Below, piece after piece: positions 47,501-58,974 of a DNA stretch of 64,000 nt (position 1 is the first letter of the stretch; each line of letters opens with the position of its first letter). The position numbers were made by a program, and so were the translations under genes. The DNA lies in contig VTPC01003962.1 in assembly GCA_011009095.1 (NCBI GenBank), positions 17,972 through 81,971 of the forward strand, in the 5' to 3' direction. This DNA comes from Ignelater luminosus. Its lineage: Eukaryota > Arthropoda > Insecta > Coleoptera > Elateridae. A model generated the notes under the pieces. It was not told where the DNA came from. It was given only the letters and a program-made list of their open reading frames with translations, and searched no databases.

Positions 47501-47735
47501 CCTGCTTTGCCTGTGGTATATAGAAATACACAGAAACAAAAACAACGCTAAGATTCACGCAGGATGTTCCGAGTAAGATTGTAATAAATGTTCTTTGACC
47601 GAAACTATGCATAAAGGTTCTTATAAATATACATCTAAAAATTTTTTTTTGAGATTGAGAGTGTTTAAAAGCTATTTACTCGAAAAAAAACTTTCTTCTA
47701 AATTGAATATACGAAGTGTTCCAAAAGTAAATATT
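44521..47735. other. AT-rich DNA, no gene recognised
   Basis: A frame at 45320-45577 and one at 46326-46559 were inspected without recognition. 46440-46500 is a local GC-rich island with a GACGTCAC site and the palindrome-like GGCGCCACGGCGCC. Confidence 0.35.
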
Positions 47736-47879
47736 TCAAATTACAAAGAAAAATGGTATTCCACTTATAACTCCAAATTCATTAGCCCGATGCTCATGGT
47801 GTTTCACAAAGTGACAGTGGAGAAAAATAATATTTCGAATTTCAGTTAAACAATACCAATAGTATATAATACGTCGTGT

Positions 47880-48245
47880 ATCAAACGGAGTAGCTCGGAA
47901 GCGTTGGATCACAGGATCGACATTTTTCTCACCGGTACATGTAGCGGAGTGGACCAACCTTTGTTGTTCCAAATGGACTAACTCCTTCCGATTGTTTGGT
48001 TGTAGGTTAAAAATAAAGAATTCTATGTTTTTATTTTTATTTGTTGTTATTCCTTTTCTTTTAGTTGATATTATCCTTTTTTTTGGCTTTGCTGGAACCA
48101 TTGAGTCAGTCAATTGTTTGATCCGATCCACATTCGTCCATTGTAGGCGAAGCCGCGGATCAGCTAATGGGATTCTTCTGTTGGTAACAATCTGGGGTTT
48201 CCTTTGTCTGAAAGCAGGTTGCCTCCCCTCCATTAACTTTCTCAA
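47880..48245 (-). other. Unrecognised open frame, relatively GC-rich
   Basis: A minus-strand frame of 169 codons (47736-48245) has a basic, proline-containing N-terminal half (EGRQPAFRQRKPQIVTNRR, then ADPRLRLQWTNVDRIKQL and KPKKRIISTKRK) with coding-like composition up to about 47880. It then turns into AT-rich sequence. No known family is recognised, and no clear donor or acceptor flanks it. It could be a coding exon, a decayed transposon gene or chance. Confidence 0.2.
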
Positions 48246-48319
48246 AAAACAAATTATCTTTAATTTAACGAAGGAAACCGTAACCTCTTAACTTAAGTAT
48301 AATACCAGCCAAAATCAGT

Positions 48320-48921
48320 ATTTCTCTAAGAAAAAATAATATCTCACAGGCTACTTCCGATGACCCAAGGTCAGACTTCGCCTTCCATTGACCCTCTTGA
48401 GGTTTGTATTTATGCAGATTGAGCTAAGTCCTCTACAAGGCCACTTGCGGTAGCTCAAAGTCGGGTTTCATTCTTGATCGATGTTCTAAGAGAACTAAAT
48501 GTCTCACTAAAGTTGGGCCGCTCCCTATTGACCTTAAGAGTGCTAAATACAAGTCACCTGTGATGATCCTAAGCAGGGCTTTATTCTTTATCTACCTTCT
48601 AAAAGAGCTACACATCGCAAAGGTCACCTGAGGTGGCCTAAGATAATATTTTATCCTCCATCAACCTTTTAAGAAAGTAACATATGCCACAGGCTACCTG
48701 CAGTGGCCTAATATTGGGGTTCGCCTTTCATTGTTGTTCTTAAGAGTGCTAGATACAAACATGGATTGAGCTACGCCCGCCAACCTATAATGGCCCAAAC
48801 TTGGAATCTGTTCTTCATAGAATTTCTAAGAAAGTTAAATATCCCGCAAGCCACCTGCGGTAGTCTAAGATCAGGTTTGGCCTTCCACTGACTTTCTACC
48901 ACAGCTAGATATCTTATCTCT
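48320..48921. repeat. Decayed satellite/minisatellite array, ~70-85-bp unit, about 8 copies
   Basis: Repeated blocks recur in fixed order: CCACCTGCGGT-type, then GGCCTAAG-type, GGTTTCGCCTTCCATTGA-type, then TTCTAAGAGAGCTAAATAT-type. Copies begin near 48343, 48430, 48505, 48555, 48618, 48683, 48770 and 48850. Divergence between copies is high, and two include an inserted 'catggattgagcta' or 'cagattgagcta' segment, so units of two lengths exist. The array is notably more GC-rich than its surroundings. Confidence 0.75.
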
Positions 48922-49920
48922 GGAAGTTATGACAACTTTAAATTTTGAGATAAAACCCAAGATGGTACTAACATATCCGTAAACAAGAAAATAGGCACTA
49001 GCAATGCAAATAGGTATCATAGGCGTTTATAAATACAACCTAAATAAATTGTTTTGTTCTAAAGGCTACTAATTTTTAATTTTTCCTTTTTTTATAATTA
49101 TTATTCCTTTCCTTGATTGCCTCGTCTATCACTGGAGAGAAAAGCAGTAGACTCACTGTAGGGGTTGTTCCAAAGTAATCTGTGTACTGGAAACGGATCA
49201 GTTAAAAATAAACAGACAGTTTGTTTTTGTTTGCTATTTTGAACAATCTAACCTCATAACAATCTAATGATTCAAAATAACGTACTCCTTTATAGCTTGT
49301 ATTTTTCGTATCTTACTCTTACGTAACCTTTTGTTTTTTATACAAACTTTTTATACCCCTTACCATCATTTAATCCACTTCCCACCTTTTCAGCGTTTAC
49401 CATATGCCTTCCCTGTTGCTTTGATCAAAAAATTTTTCAGGTCAATAAAATATAGATATATAGTATTCCTTCTTCTTTTAATGTTTCTCTACTTGCCTTA
49501 CGATAAAACTAGAATCCATAACTCTTCGGTTTGATCTGAAATCACATTGGGTTTGTTTTATTGCTTTCTTCCAATGCTTCCTTAATCTCTTTTCTAATAT
49601 TCTGCTGTATACTTTTGCTACTATGCTAAGAAGTGCCCTCCCTTTTTTTATTGATTAGAACGATTGTTCCTGTTTGCCTCCTGTTACTGTTTTCTTTCAT
49701 TTGTTTTGTGACTATGCTCGATTCTGCTTTTATTATATCTACGAATCTAACCAAATTTAAAGTAGTATTTAAATGTGTTAACATTTTAAGCTTAAAATAC
49801 TTTATGACAGTTCCGATTAAGTCATGATCCATATTTACAGACTACCTCTTCAAAACAGAAATCGGTTGACAGCTAAAGTATAATTAAAGTATAACACTTG
49901 CACAATATCATCTCTAGATG
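48922..49920. other. AT-rich DNA, nothing recognised
   Basis: No gene or defined repeat was seen. Confidence 0.4.
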
Positions 49921-50348
49921 CAGGGGCAAACCGTCAGCTTTGGGGGTTCTGGGCTAATACTGTTTAGGGCCCTCCCAATTAACCCGAGGTTAGGGTAGTT
50001 GTAGAGACCATTTGCCATTTTACTGATAAACTGTTTTTTATCCATTTCTAAATCGGAAAAATTAGTCAACAAGCACTGAAGAAGTTTTTTATTTTATTTG
50101 ATGCACTTGAATGTACTAAATCCGCCCCTGAATTGAATTACATAACAGGTTTCTTATGAAACATTATTTCACGGCACGTTTCAAGGTTTTTGTCAAGATA
50201 CCTCCTTCCATAATGCGACATACAATTTAACCTTAGGATTCATCAGTATCTAAAGGGTATGCTGTAGGGGTATGTAGACATCGTTATCTGAGATTTTGGT
50301 ATCAAACTAAATGTGTCACTCAACTACTTTTCCTTGCTTGTAATAATA

Positions 50349-51904
50349 CACTCAAGAGCTTTACTATAGCACCACATGCAATTTTGCGGTACTTAGCCCT
50401 TAATAAAGGATTTCGACTTGGAATTGTTAATGACACAATTACACATGTTTCAAAAAGTACATTAACTAAAATAACCGATAGTCTATTGAAATGTGGAGAT
50501 AATAAAAAGTACAAATTTGATTTTTACTTGGAGCATAACTATAGCAGCTTTAAAAAGGAACATACTTATTACATAGTGTGCCTTGAAAAATAAAAACAAA
50601 ATGTTTGTTACATTGTTGACGTTAGCTGTTAGTGAATTTTATTGCAAGGCGCCCCGAGAAACGCACCTCATAGACGTTGAAAAATGCAAGATTTGGGCTC
50701 TACACAAGCAGAATTATGGAATCCGCGAAATTGCTTAGAAAAAAACTTTGTTCCACAAAGCGGTCCTAAATCTTCTAAATAATTCAGATAATTATGCGAA
50801 AAACAAAAACCGTGTGGCAAAATAAATTTCTCTTAGCTCTCAATGGCGATAGCGCTTGGTTAGTTTAGGAAGCAACAGCATAAACTGGATGGACCGTAAA
50901 AAAAGTCTTAGAAAAATGTCCCCACACCAAAAGACAAAAACTAAAATCTGTTCAAAGACTTCCGCCGCGCCACAAGACTGCCCGCTTAGAATTTGCCAAG
51001 CGTAACATGTATAACATTGTAAAATTCATGTTTGTTTTTGAAATTGTTAAGATAGTTTTTTCCAATTGCAAGAAGTTTTATTTGGAAGGTCTGGACGGTT
51101 TCAATTCAAATTGGAGGAATTTAAGAAAGGAACCTCAGTTTTCTCTAAAAGAAATTTTAGTAATGGAACCGTAATGGTGTAGCAAGCGTTTTCCAAAAAA
51201 GACGGCTTAAGGTTGGTATTTCCATCAAGCAGAATGAACACCGAAGGATACACTGCGGTACATTATTGAAAAATCATTTGCTACCATTTTTTGATGAAAA
51301 TGAACCAGAGGAATGGTTGTTCCAACAAGACAACGCAAGAGTGCACGTTAGCCGAAAAACAAAACTGTGGTTTAAAGGCAACACAATAAATTTGTTAGAG
51401 TGGCTAGCTTCTTCGCCGGATCTAAATCTTATGGAAAGTCTCTGAGGAATCCAAAATCCATTAAAGGAATTTATGAAAATAACAGGCAGTTCCAGACAAC
51501 AGAAGGAATAAAAGACGTCATTAATGCAACCTGGAACAATCTCCAACAAGAACTCATGAATAAACTTATTGAAAGTATGAACACTAGAATTTTTGAAATT
51601 ATTCGGAAAAATGGAGACACACCCATTATTAATAATGTCATTTTAAGTTGTTTTTATTTTATTTTTATTGTGTAAATTCTGGAAATAAGTAAGTTTTAGA
51701 ATTGGTGCTATAGTTGTGCTCCTAGAAAAATTTAGATTTTCACTACTAACTGTCTAAATTTTCTCAAAAAATTCTATTTTTTAACCAATGTTTTTTTGGG
51801 GCATATTCAACTTATCTTATCGTTAACAATTCCAAGTCGAAAACTTTTATTAAACGCTAAATACCGTAAAATTGCATGTGGTGCTATAGTTATGCTCTTG
51901 AGTG
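50349..51904 (+). mobile_element. Full-length Tc1-like element (1556 bp)
   Basis: TA flanks both ends (50347-50348 and 51905-51906). The inverted ends extend about 90 bp, starting CACTCAAGAGC and including TATAGCACCACATGCAATTT and TCGACTTGGAATTGTTAA. The length and TIR pattern are typical of complete Tc1 family elements. The transposase gene inside is broken. Confidence 0.9.
50640..51630 (+). pseudogene. Tc1-like transposase relic (full length, many lesions)
   Basis: Reading through frameshifts: an N-terminal part RETHLIDVEKCKIWALHKQ with YGIREIA, then a stop; a middle section with several stops; then SKKDGLRLVFPSSRMNTEGY, ENEPEEWLFQQDNARVHVSR (second catalytic Asp in QQDNA), and after 34 residues SPDLNLMESL with the catalytic Glu. 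The C-terminal block NNRQFQTTEGIKDVINATWN and NTRIFEIIRKNGD is open in 51400-51675. The spacing is of the DD34E type. All three catalytic regions are traceable but the gene cannot be translated. Confidence 0.85.
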
Positions 51905-52346
51905 TATTATAAAGCTGTTCCAATTAGATAATAAGAATTTTTATGGAGTAGTATTAATTGTAATAATATCAGGGTTTGATAAATAAAATAAAACAGCAAA
52001 AAGGCTTACGTTGGTGGGACAAACGTTTATTTCAAAGGTAATTTTATGGAACTAGAAGAACTTTGAGTCAGTTGAAGAATTCGACGTGTATATCAATGAC
52101 CGATTACGAATACTTGGCATCATTATTTGAGTCAAAAGTCACAACTTTAAACAACAGAAGAGAGCAAGCAATTCGCTTGCAGAGGCAGCCTCGGGACGAC
52201 ACAAGTATCAACTTTGCCAACCATACCTAGAAAAGTTTAAATTGTTATTTTTATTTTTTTCTGACCGCACAGGGGGCCCTTTGATTGAACGGGGCCCTGG
52301 GCTGCAGCCCATAAAGATCATCCCTAAATCCGCCTTTGCCTAGATG

Positions 52347-53036
52347 CTTTAGATACTTGAATTAAGAAAAGAATTAAAATTGACAACGAATGTCTGAATT
52401 GACCATGTTTTCATTAATTGAGATTTGAATGTCAAAAGTCAAAAAAAGGTATTAATATCACTATTTAACTGTTATAATATTACTTTCAGAATCCTTTCAG
52501 TGCAATGCTTTTGAATCCTCATTTTATAAAAATTAAAAAGTTAAGAAAATCTAGGAGTGCTGAAAACTTTCTTTGTAAGTGTTGCTGTTTAATTTTTTTT
52601 TGTTTTGGAGCAATATGGAGATTTCTTAGTATACATGATTGTCGATTACATTTGTACTGTCTTCAGCTTCTTGATTGCCCTGTTTGTTATTAACTGTTAA
52701 CAAATATCAGAATAAGCAGAGAAGCAAATTTTGAGAATTTCGTTTAACATTGAAAAGAAAACTTGAAGGTGGAGGTTAATGTCAATTTAAAAGAATTTAA
52801 TAAATGTTGCAAAAGAAAAAAAAAAGAAGAATGTTAGCTTTGAAGAAATTCAAATATCGCACGAATGATAAATTCTGTTTGACTATTACAGTTTGGCATA
52901 AATTCTTCGTCAACAATTTAAAAATTAATAATAGACCCTGAATCAATCATCAACGACAACCAGTATCAAGAACATATTAATTCTTCTCAGCCAACGGGAA
53001 GCAAATATCTTATGTTCAGACACGTCTTTATGAGGG
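52347..53036. other. AT-rich DNA, nothing recognised
   Basis: A 62-codon Cys-rich frame at 52505-52693 was inspected and not recognised. Confidence 0.35.
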
Positions 53037-53187
53037 TTTATTGAACTAAACTGTCGACGTGTGTATATCACGAAGTGTCTGTCGAAGTGCCACCAATTCT
53101 GTTTTCTCCCTTAAAAACCTTGAGTGTGGGTAGGGGTACAACCCCACCACTGAGGGTGCAACCCTTACAGATTATAAGTTCTCAACA
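53037..53187 (-). repeat. 3' LTR of the BEL/Pao element, 52 bp short
   Basis: It matches the first 151 bp of the other LTR (minus strand, TGTTGAG to TTCAATAAA) and then stops. The last 52 bp present in the 5' LTR are missing, yet the 5-bp flanking repeat directly follows. Confidence 0.75.
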
Positions 53188-53550
53188 TACTCCCCCCGTT
53201 GAAGTTGTGAGAACTTCGACAAATAAAAATGTCGAGCTAGTTATAATTAATACAGAATATTATAGTTAATTAAAATATAAACAATAATGTCAGTGCAAAA
53301 TACAAGTCTAAATAATCCTTATAAATAAAAAATATTAACTGTTAATAAATTGATGATTAACTATTGTTTACGTGCCAGACTGACCGTGATATTGAAATTC
53401 AATCCTTCCTTGACTTACGAGTATGTAAATACATAAAATGAGCAACATAGAGTTTTCAGGAAACAAATCATAATTATAGCTACTATTAGCAGTAATCAAA
53501 AAAAAACTTAACACAATTAGACTGATCTAAGCTAAAGATAGGGGCTACAT

Positions 53551-55476
53551 TTACAAAGTTTGTTCACTTTCTATTGGAAGCATACAGACCTTTTTTAATG
53601 CACGCTTTACAACACCACTTGAGGTTCTCACTGACACTACCCGCACTATGCCATCACTGCCAGTATGGGTTTCGGTTACGCGGCCCAGTTTCCATCTAAG
53701 CGGTGGCAGATTTTCTTCCATCAGGACCACCATGACTCTGGGCTTGACGCACGTTCTCTGCGTTTGGCCCTTTGGACGATGCTGTAGCTGGGCGAGGTAC
53801 TCTCGGTACCATCACTTCCAGAAGTGTTGGTGCAGCTGTTGCACTCGTTGCCACCGTGATAAACGTTTGATATTGAGATATGTGATATCATCTTCAACGG
53901 TGCTTGTTAGTGGTGCCCCTATTAGGAAGTGCTCCGGTGTAAGGGCGTCCAGGTCGTTCGGATCGTGGGAAATGGGAGTAATGGGTCTGGACTTTAAGCA
54001 AGTCTCGATGCAAGTTATGAGGGTATAAAACTCTTCGTATATTAAAGAAGCATCGCCGATCACCCTTCGCAGGTGATGCTTTACACTTTTTACTGCACGC
54101 TCCCAAAGGCCCCCAAAATGCGACGATCTTGCAGGAATGAAATGAAATTTAGTGTTTTTGCCAGAAAAATGATTAAATAAGTTTTCTTGAAATTTCTCGG
54201 ACTGTAACAAGGCGCGTTCGGCTCCTGTGAAATTTGTGCTATTATCTGAGAATATCTCTGCGACATTACCTCTTCTAGAGGTAAATCTTTTCATGCATGC
54301 TATAAAGCTTTCGGTTGTTAAATCACCTACGACTTCGAGATGAATCGCCTTGGTCGTAAAACAGATAAATAGCGCTATGTAGGCCTTTACATTCTTTTTG
54401 TTACGTGTATGTCCATCTTTAATTAAAAACGGGCCTGTATAATCGACGCCTGAGATGTAAAATGGTCGCAAGGGTTCTAATCTTTGCTTTGGTAAATCCC
54501 CCATTTTTTGTAAAGTAAGTTTTGGATTTACCCGATTACATTTTATACAAGCGTGTATAACCTTTCTAACTGAATTCCTGGCGCTTATCAGCCAGAACAT
54601 TTGTCTAATTGCTGCCAGGGTTGCTTGATTTCCCGCGTGAAGCTCTCTTTCGTGGTAATATCCAATTAACAATTTTGTGATATGATGTTTTTGTGGTAGA
54701 AGCATAGGATGCTTATTATCGTAACTAATCGGAGCGTGTTCAATGCGGCCTCCAACTCTTAATATGCCGTTGTTGTCGTAGAACGGATCTAATTTAATAA
54801 GTTTCTTAGAATTAATTTCTGCTGAAAAAACGCGAGATTGAATATATTTAATTATTACTTGGGTGGCCGTATTTAATTCAGTGGCTGATAGCGGCGTGGG
54901 ATTTCGTTTCTTATATTTTAAAATGTGAATGAACCTAAGGCAATATGCTATCACTCGCTGCAATTTTGTGAATAATGAAAATTTAGTAATTACTGGTAAT
55001 TCCACCTCATACGTATTAACATTAACTAATAATTGCGATTTTCTTTCTAGCGATAACTCCACCGAATCTAAATGATTTTGTGGTTGTGGCCACTGACTAA
55101 CATCTTTAGTTAACCAATCAGGACCGTGCCACCAAAGCGATGATATATTTAATCGCTGCGGAGAGGCATCTCGCGATATTATGCCAGCAGGGTTCTCTCC
55201 TGACCTGACATGATACCAATCCTTTCCCGAACTGTGCGTCTGTATCTTTGCCACCCGGTTCGCGATATATGTCTTCCAGTGATGGGACGGTTCTGCTAGC
55301 CACGCCAAGACTATCATTGAATCTGTCCAGAAATATAGTTTATTAAACCGTATATTTAATATTTTAACTGCCTTGGTTGCCAGCTTTATTAATAAAACTG
55401 CCGCGTTGAGCTCTAACCTTGACAGGCTAACAGTTTTTAAAGGCGCGACCCGCGATTTTGCGCGAAACCGATGCAA
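53551..55476 (-). pseudogene. BEL/Pao RNase H - integrase - C-terminal domain frame
   Basis: A 554-codon open frame (53812-55476) opens VAPLKTVSLSRLELNAA, with the RNase H-like FWTDSMIVLAWL at about residues 49-60. A zinc-binding HHCC module follows (H275, H280, C310, C313), then the integrase core with D345 (GVDYTG), D411 (SDNSTNF) and E459 (GGLWER). After residue 554 (QHFWK) comes a TGA, then WYREYLAQLQ and the Pao C-terminal domain (PPLRWKLGRV... VVSVRTSSGVVKR) in the same frame to 53551. So one nonsense change splits an otherwise intact integrase. Confidence 0.92.
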
Positions 55477-56115
55477 TTTGGTCTTTGTTTACAGATCGAA
55501 TGTAAAGACAGGCGCCATATGCCTTGGTCGATGCGTCCGCGAAACCATGAAGCTCAACCGCTGAATTCGGTTGGCTGGGAATCACATTACGGGGAATGCG
55601 GAGTTTATTTAATTCGGGCAACTCTTGCATAAATTTAAACCACAATGCTCTTATATCTTGTGAGATGGGTTCGTCCCATTCCAACTTGCGACTCCATTTA
55701 CTATTACTGGGTTAATTAATCCCAATGGATCAAAAATCTTTGAAACCGTGGACAAAATAACCCTTTTGGTAACTACATCTTGAGTTTCTTCGGATTTCAA
55801 ACTAACTTTATATTTCAAATTATCTTCCACACAATTCCAGTGGAAACCTAAAATTTTGCACTCACTGGTTTTGTCGAAATTAATCAAAGAGGATTTATCA
55901 TTATCTTGGGATAAGAGCTCCGCTGAGTTGGATGCCCATTTACAGAGGTTGAAACCGCCCTCTGCTAGAATGCATGCGACTTGTTCCTTAATTAATCTCG
56001 CGTCTTCGATTGTGTTCCCACCCGATAATAGATCATCTACGTCAAAGTCCCTTTTTATGACGGTACTCGCTATTGGATGTGTATTCTCGCAATCTAAGGC
56101 TAGCTGTTGTTGACC
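55430..56115 (-). pseudogene. BEL/Pao reverse transcriptase (C-terminal) and connection region
   Basis: Minus strand: HPIASTVIKRDFDVDDLLSG carries the polymerase active-site box as DVDD instead of the family's YVDD. It is followed by EDARLIKEQVACILAEGGF, then CKILGFHW and SKIFDPLGLINPVIV. A small deletion and frameshift near 55685 lead into EWDEPISQDIRALWFKFMQE and ELHGFADASTKAYGACLYIR. Everything before the active-site box is missing. A further one-base shift near 55470 precedes the RNase H/integrase frame. Confidence 0.85.
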
Positions 56116-56131
56116 GGAAGCGCCTGAATTG

Positions 56132-56398
56132 TCACTCGTACCCGGCGCGCTCTTTATTAGTTTCAGCGTCCAAGGCGGTTTCTTCCTTCTCGGTTTTTAC
56201 ATTTTTTAATTGTTCAGCCTCAATTTGAGTCTGAATGACGTCATATTCTTTGAAAAGTTTGGTTAGGTCAGTTAGCCTAGCTTCGATTAATAAAAGGTTG
56301 TCGCCGTCTTTAAACTGGTTCGCCGCGGTTTCGTGCCTTGTTATGGCCGATTTGGTGCTTTTTCGCTGTATTTTAAGTTTCTTTATTGTGGAAGACAT
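56132..56398 (-). pseudogene. BEL/Pao gag N-terminal fragment
   Basis: ATG at 56398 opens MSSTIKKLKIQRKS and continues through KDGDNLLLIEARLTDLTKLF to a stop at 56132. This basic and coiled-coil-like N-terminus is typical of Pao gag-pol polyproteins. The following gag region and protease are absent. The next recognisable sequence is the late part of reverse transcriptase in another frame, so a deletion joins near 56105-56130. Confidence 0.75.
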
Positions 56399-56712
56399 GC
56401 TCGAGTTACTAATAATGCGATAGGTAACCAAAATAAAGGGTTATCAACGCTTGCTTAATAATAAGGATAAGAGTAACGGGAATTTGAACTGACTTGATGC
56501 GTTGTAAAGTTGACTGACGATCGGGCTTTCTGCAGGGCTCCTGGATCGCTCTAGCACTTGTGTTGGAAATCGGGTCTTCAAGGAACGCCTGGATTTCCAC
56601 TTGATGTCGCCAATAGGGTCTTCGAAGGACGCCTGGATTATGCGACGCTCAACACTCGCGACTAATTACTTTACAGGCCAATGGTTTTATTATCCGGCTC
56701 GAAGGACCAAGA

Positions 56713-56915
56713 TGTTGCGTTGTTCGAAGAACCATTAATAAATAAACACTTTGAATGTAATACATTTATTGAACTAAACTATCGACGTGTGTATATCACG
56801 AAGTGTCTGTCGAAGTGCCACCACTTCTGTTTTCTCCCTTAAAAACCTTGAGTGTGGGTAGGGGTACAACACCACCACTGTGGGTGCAACCCTTACAGAT
56901 TATAAATTCTCAACA
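56713..56915 (-). repeat. 5' LTR of the BEL/Pao element (203 bp)
   Basis: On the minus strand it begins TGTTGAGAATTT and ends CGCAACA, giving the inverted tips TGTTG/CAACA. It contains TTCAATAAATG, a polyadenylation signal. Next to the end comes CTTGGTCCTTCGAGCC, a probable primer-binding region. It is about 93% identical to the shorter copy at 53037-53187 over their shared 151 bp. Confidence 0.75.
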
Positions 56916-56920
56916 GAGGG

Positions 56921-58940
56921 TAAACTGTCTATTTTTCAAACGTAGGGTTCTAAGTAATTATCTTGAACAATATCACTATCTGGCCACGAGTATTGTTAGC
57001 GACTGTTTCGACATATTGTTATCAGCAGATTGCTTTGTCATATTATACTTATCTTACTACTTTGCACTTATATTATAAATTATGAAAGCCAAAAAGCTAG
57101 GTGGTTAACATTTCTGTGTTGTATATACTCAAAGTGTCATTCAGTAACTTGCTTTTATAAATGCTATGTCTGTTGGCTTGATTCAAGAGATCATAAAACC
57201 AAGATTCACTTGATACAATAATAATTATCTTATATTTTTAAATTACAATCTAAGTATTTTTTTTTCTACTATTTCATAGGGATTCTATTTCTCTTTATAA
57301 TGGTACTAATCTTTCATACCCTCACGTAGGTAAATTTCGGAGTAATATGTCAAAGTTGTTTAAAATAAGGCGGGTACTGTTTAAACAAGAAAATTAGTAA
57401 AATATAAATTGGGTACATAAAAGTGCTACAAATATAACTAGACAAAACAAATAAAATAAAAAACAAAACAAATGAAAAAGCAAATAAGGAAAAGTAATGA
57501 AAAAACGTGATAGATGCATTAGATTTTAATCCCACAGGGAACAGTTGTAACTTAGGTTTTATAGAAATACAATTCAGTTTGCCCTCTGATGTTGAATACA
57601 AAACTGTCAGCTTTTGGCTTCACTGAAAATCATTTCTGCTGCTTTCTGCAGCACGGTATCTAAGTAATAGCGCCTATTTAATCTCAAAGAATTTCTATAT
57701 TTTGCTGGGAAATTTCCCTATGTAAGGGTACACAAGTCTAGTACTGTTGAAAAGAGAAAAGGAACTTCTATCAGATAATAGTGAGAAATACCACCTACTT
57801 CGTGAAGTTATTACTTTTACAGTATGAAAGATAAAAATTATTTTTCCGCGGCAATTGATAGAGCATATTGCCCTGTTTAAGAATATCTAGTTTGATATAT
57901 TTCCATAAAGGTACTGCGATTTGGGGCCTTTTCAGTGCAACAGACTGTATGTTGGTGAAGGTTATTCTGCTTCAAAGTTTGAGAAAGTTTATCAATAATG
58001 ATGAATGATAATGAGGTCTGAATTTACATTAAAAATAAAAAAATAGAATACCTGCAATTTCAGCGAAATAAAATAATTTAATGTTATTGTTATGGGATTT
58101 TGATTCTTCTAATAAAACTTAACGATAGCTGTAATGTTTTCTCATAGTTTATAGTGATATATAACTCAGCAAATAAAATACAATTTAATCTAGCTAATAA
58201 TGTTGGATCTAATTATATTTGCATTCTGTTTTCCAACAGTCTAAGTCCCTCAAATTTCATTTTAAAACTTTTAGGTTAATTGGCTTTTACGTTACATTTG
58301 TTGCATACATTTTTAATAAGACTGAATTAACTTTTGGTTTTAAGAAATAGTGCAAGAGATATGTAAGTTGTTTGAGTTTAATACAGCATCTTCTCTATTT
58401 TTTTTGATATTTTATTCATTTTCTATTTTTTATTACTGTTTGAAATGCAGTAAGGGCGAACACACTTAAATTTTCTCATATCTCTAAGTCTTTATGTAAC
58501 AGATATATTAAATAATATATCTACCAAGTTGTAGCCATTATCTAATGGTTTCATATTTTATAACTGCAGTTTTTCCTATGAAACTGCTGAGGTTTGCAAA
58601 TAATAATAAATTTCAGCAACAATGTTTTTGTTTGACTTGTAAAAATCTATAAGAAAACTCTAAAAATATTTCATCCCTTTTTCTGCGTTACAAATTTATT
58701 CGAATCGTAGGTTGGGATAAAAAGAGTTATTTATCAGTTTTGCCCATGACATATAAAACTATAACAACCCCTTCTCAGTAGTGTCTCTGTCATCCTCGCG
58801 CTTTCTGTCTCATTTCAATACAGAGAAGTAATATAAAATCTCGGTTTCCGAATCGTCATGTTTCCTAGCAAACATCACGTAGAGAAATTTGGTTTAAAAT
58901 TTATTTTGGTGGATATTGCGCCTTCGCGAATTTTTCGTTG
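56921..58940. other. Upstream of proctolin, no gene recognised
   Basis: AT-rich DNA with no convincing frame. It may hold distal regulatory sequence of the neuropeptide gene, but nothing specific is visible. Confidence 0.35.
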
Positions 58941-58944
58941 TATA

Positions 58945-58950
58945 TATAAA
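58945..58950 (+). promoter_or_regulatory. TATA box of the proctolin gene
   Basis: TATAAA within a longer TATATATAAA. About 26-30 bp downstream lies TTAGTTAGTG, resembling an arthropod initiator, so transcription probably starts near 58975. Confidence 0.6.
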
Positions 58951-58974
58951 GGGTTCCAGTTGGATATGCTTTAG

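Larger units (their letters stand above)
49921..52338. mobile_element. hAT-like non-autonomous element hosting a Tc1-like insertion
   Basis: The left end is CAGGGGCAAACCG. The right end on the reverse strand is CAAAGGCGGATTTAGG. The flanks TCTAGATG (49913-49920) and CCTAGATG (52339-52346) match at 7 of 8 bases, as expected for a hAT target duplication. Sub-terminal 'gggccct' and 'gggctgcagccc' motifs recur near both ends. Apart from the Tc1-like insertion at 50349-51904, the element is about 860 bp and non-coding. A second terminus-like sequence, CCGCCCCTG, at 50124-50132 suggests a further nested or composite structure. Confidence 0.55.
53037..56915 (-). mobile_element. BEL/Pao LTR retrotransposon, internally deleted (3.9 kb)
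   Basis: Direct long terminal repeats lie at 53037-53187 and 56713-56915, flanked exactly by the 5-bp repeat GAGGG (53032-53036 and 56916-56920). All coding remnants are on the minus strand in the order gag, reverse transcriptase, RNase H, integrase, typical of BEL/Pao. Intact elements are 6-8 kb; most of gag, the protease and the N-terminal reverse transcriptase are missing here. A purine-rich tract, AACGGGGGGAGTA (minus strand), precedes the 3' LTR. Frameshifts and a stop make it inactive. Confidence 0.9.

Noticed and set aside
52505..52693. Cys-rich 62-codon frame as a small secreted peptide or zinc protein
   Set aside because: No signal peptide; an acceptor-like TTTCAG precedes it but no other supporting exon is visible.
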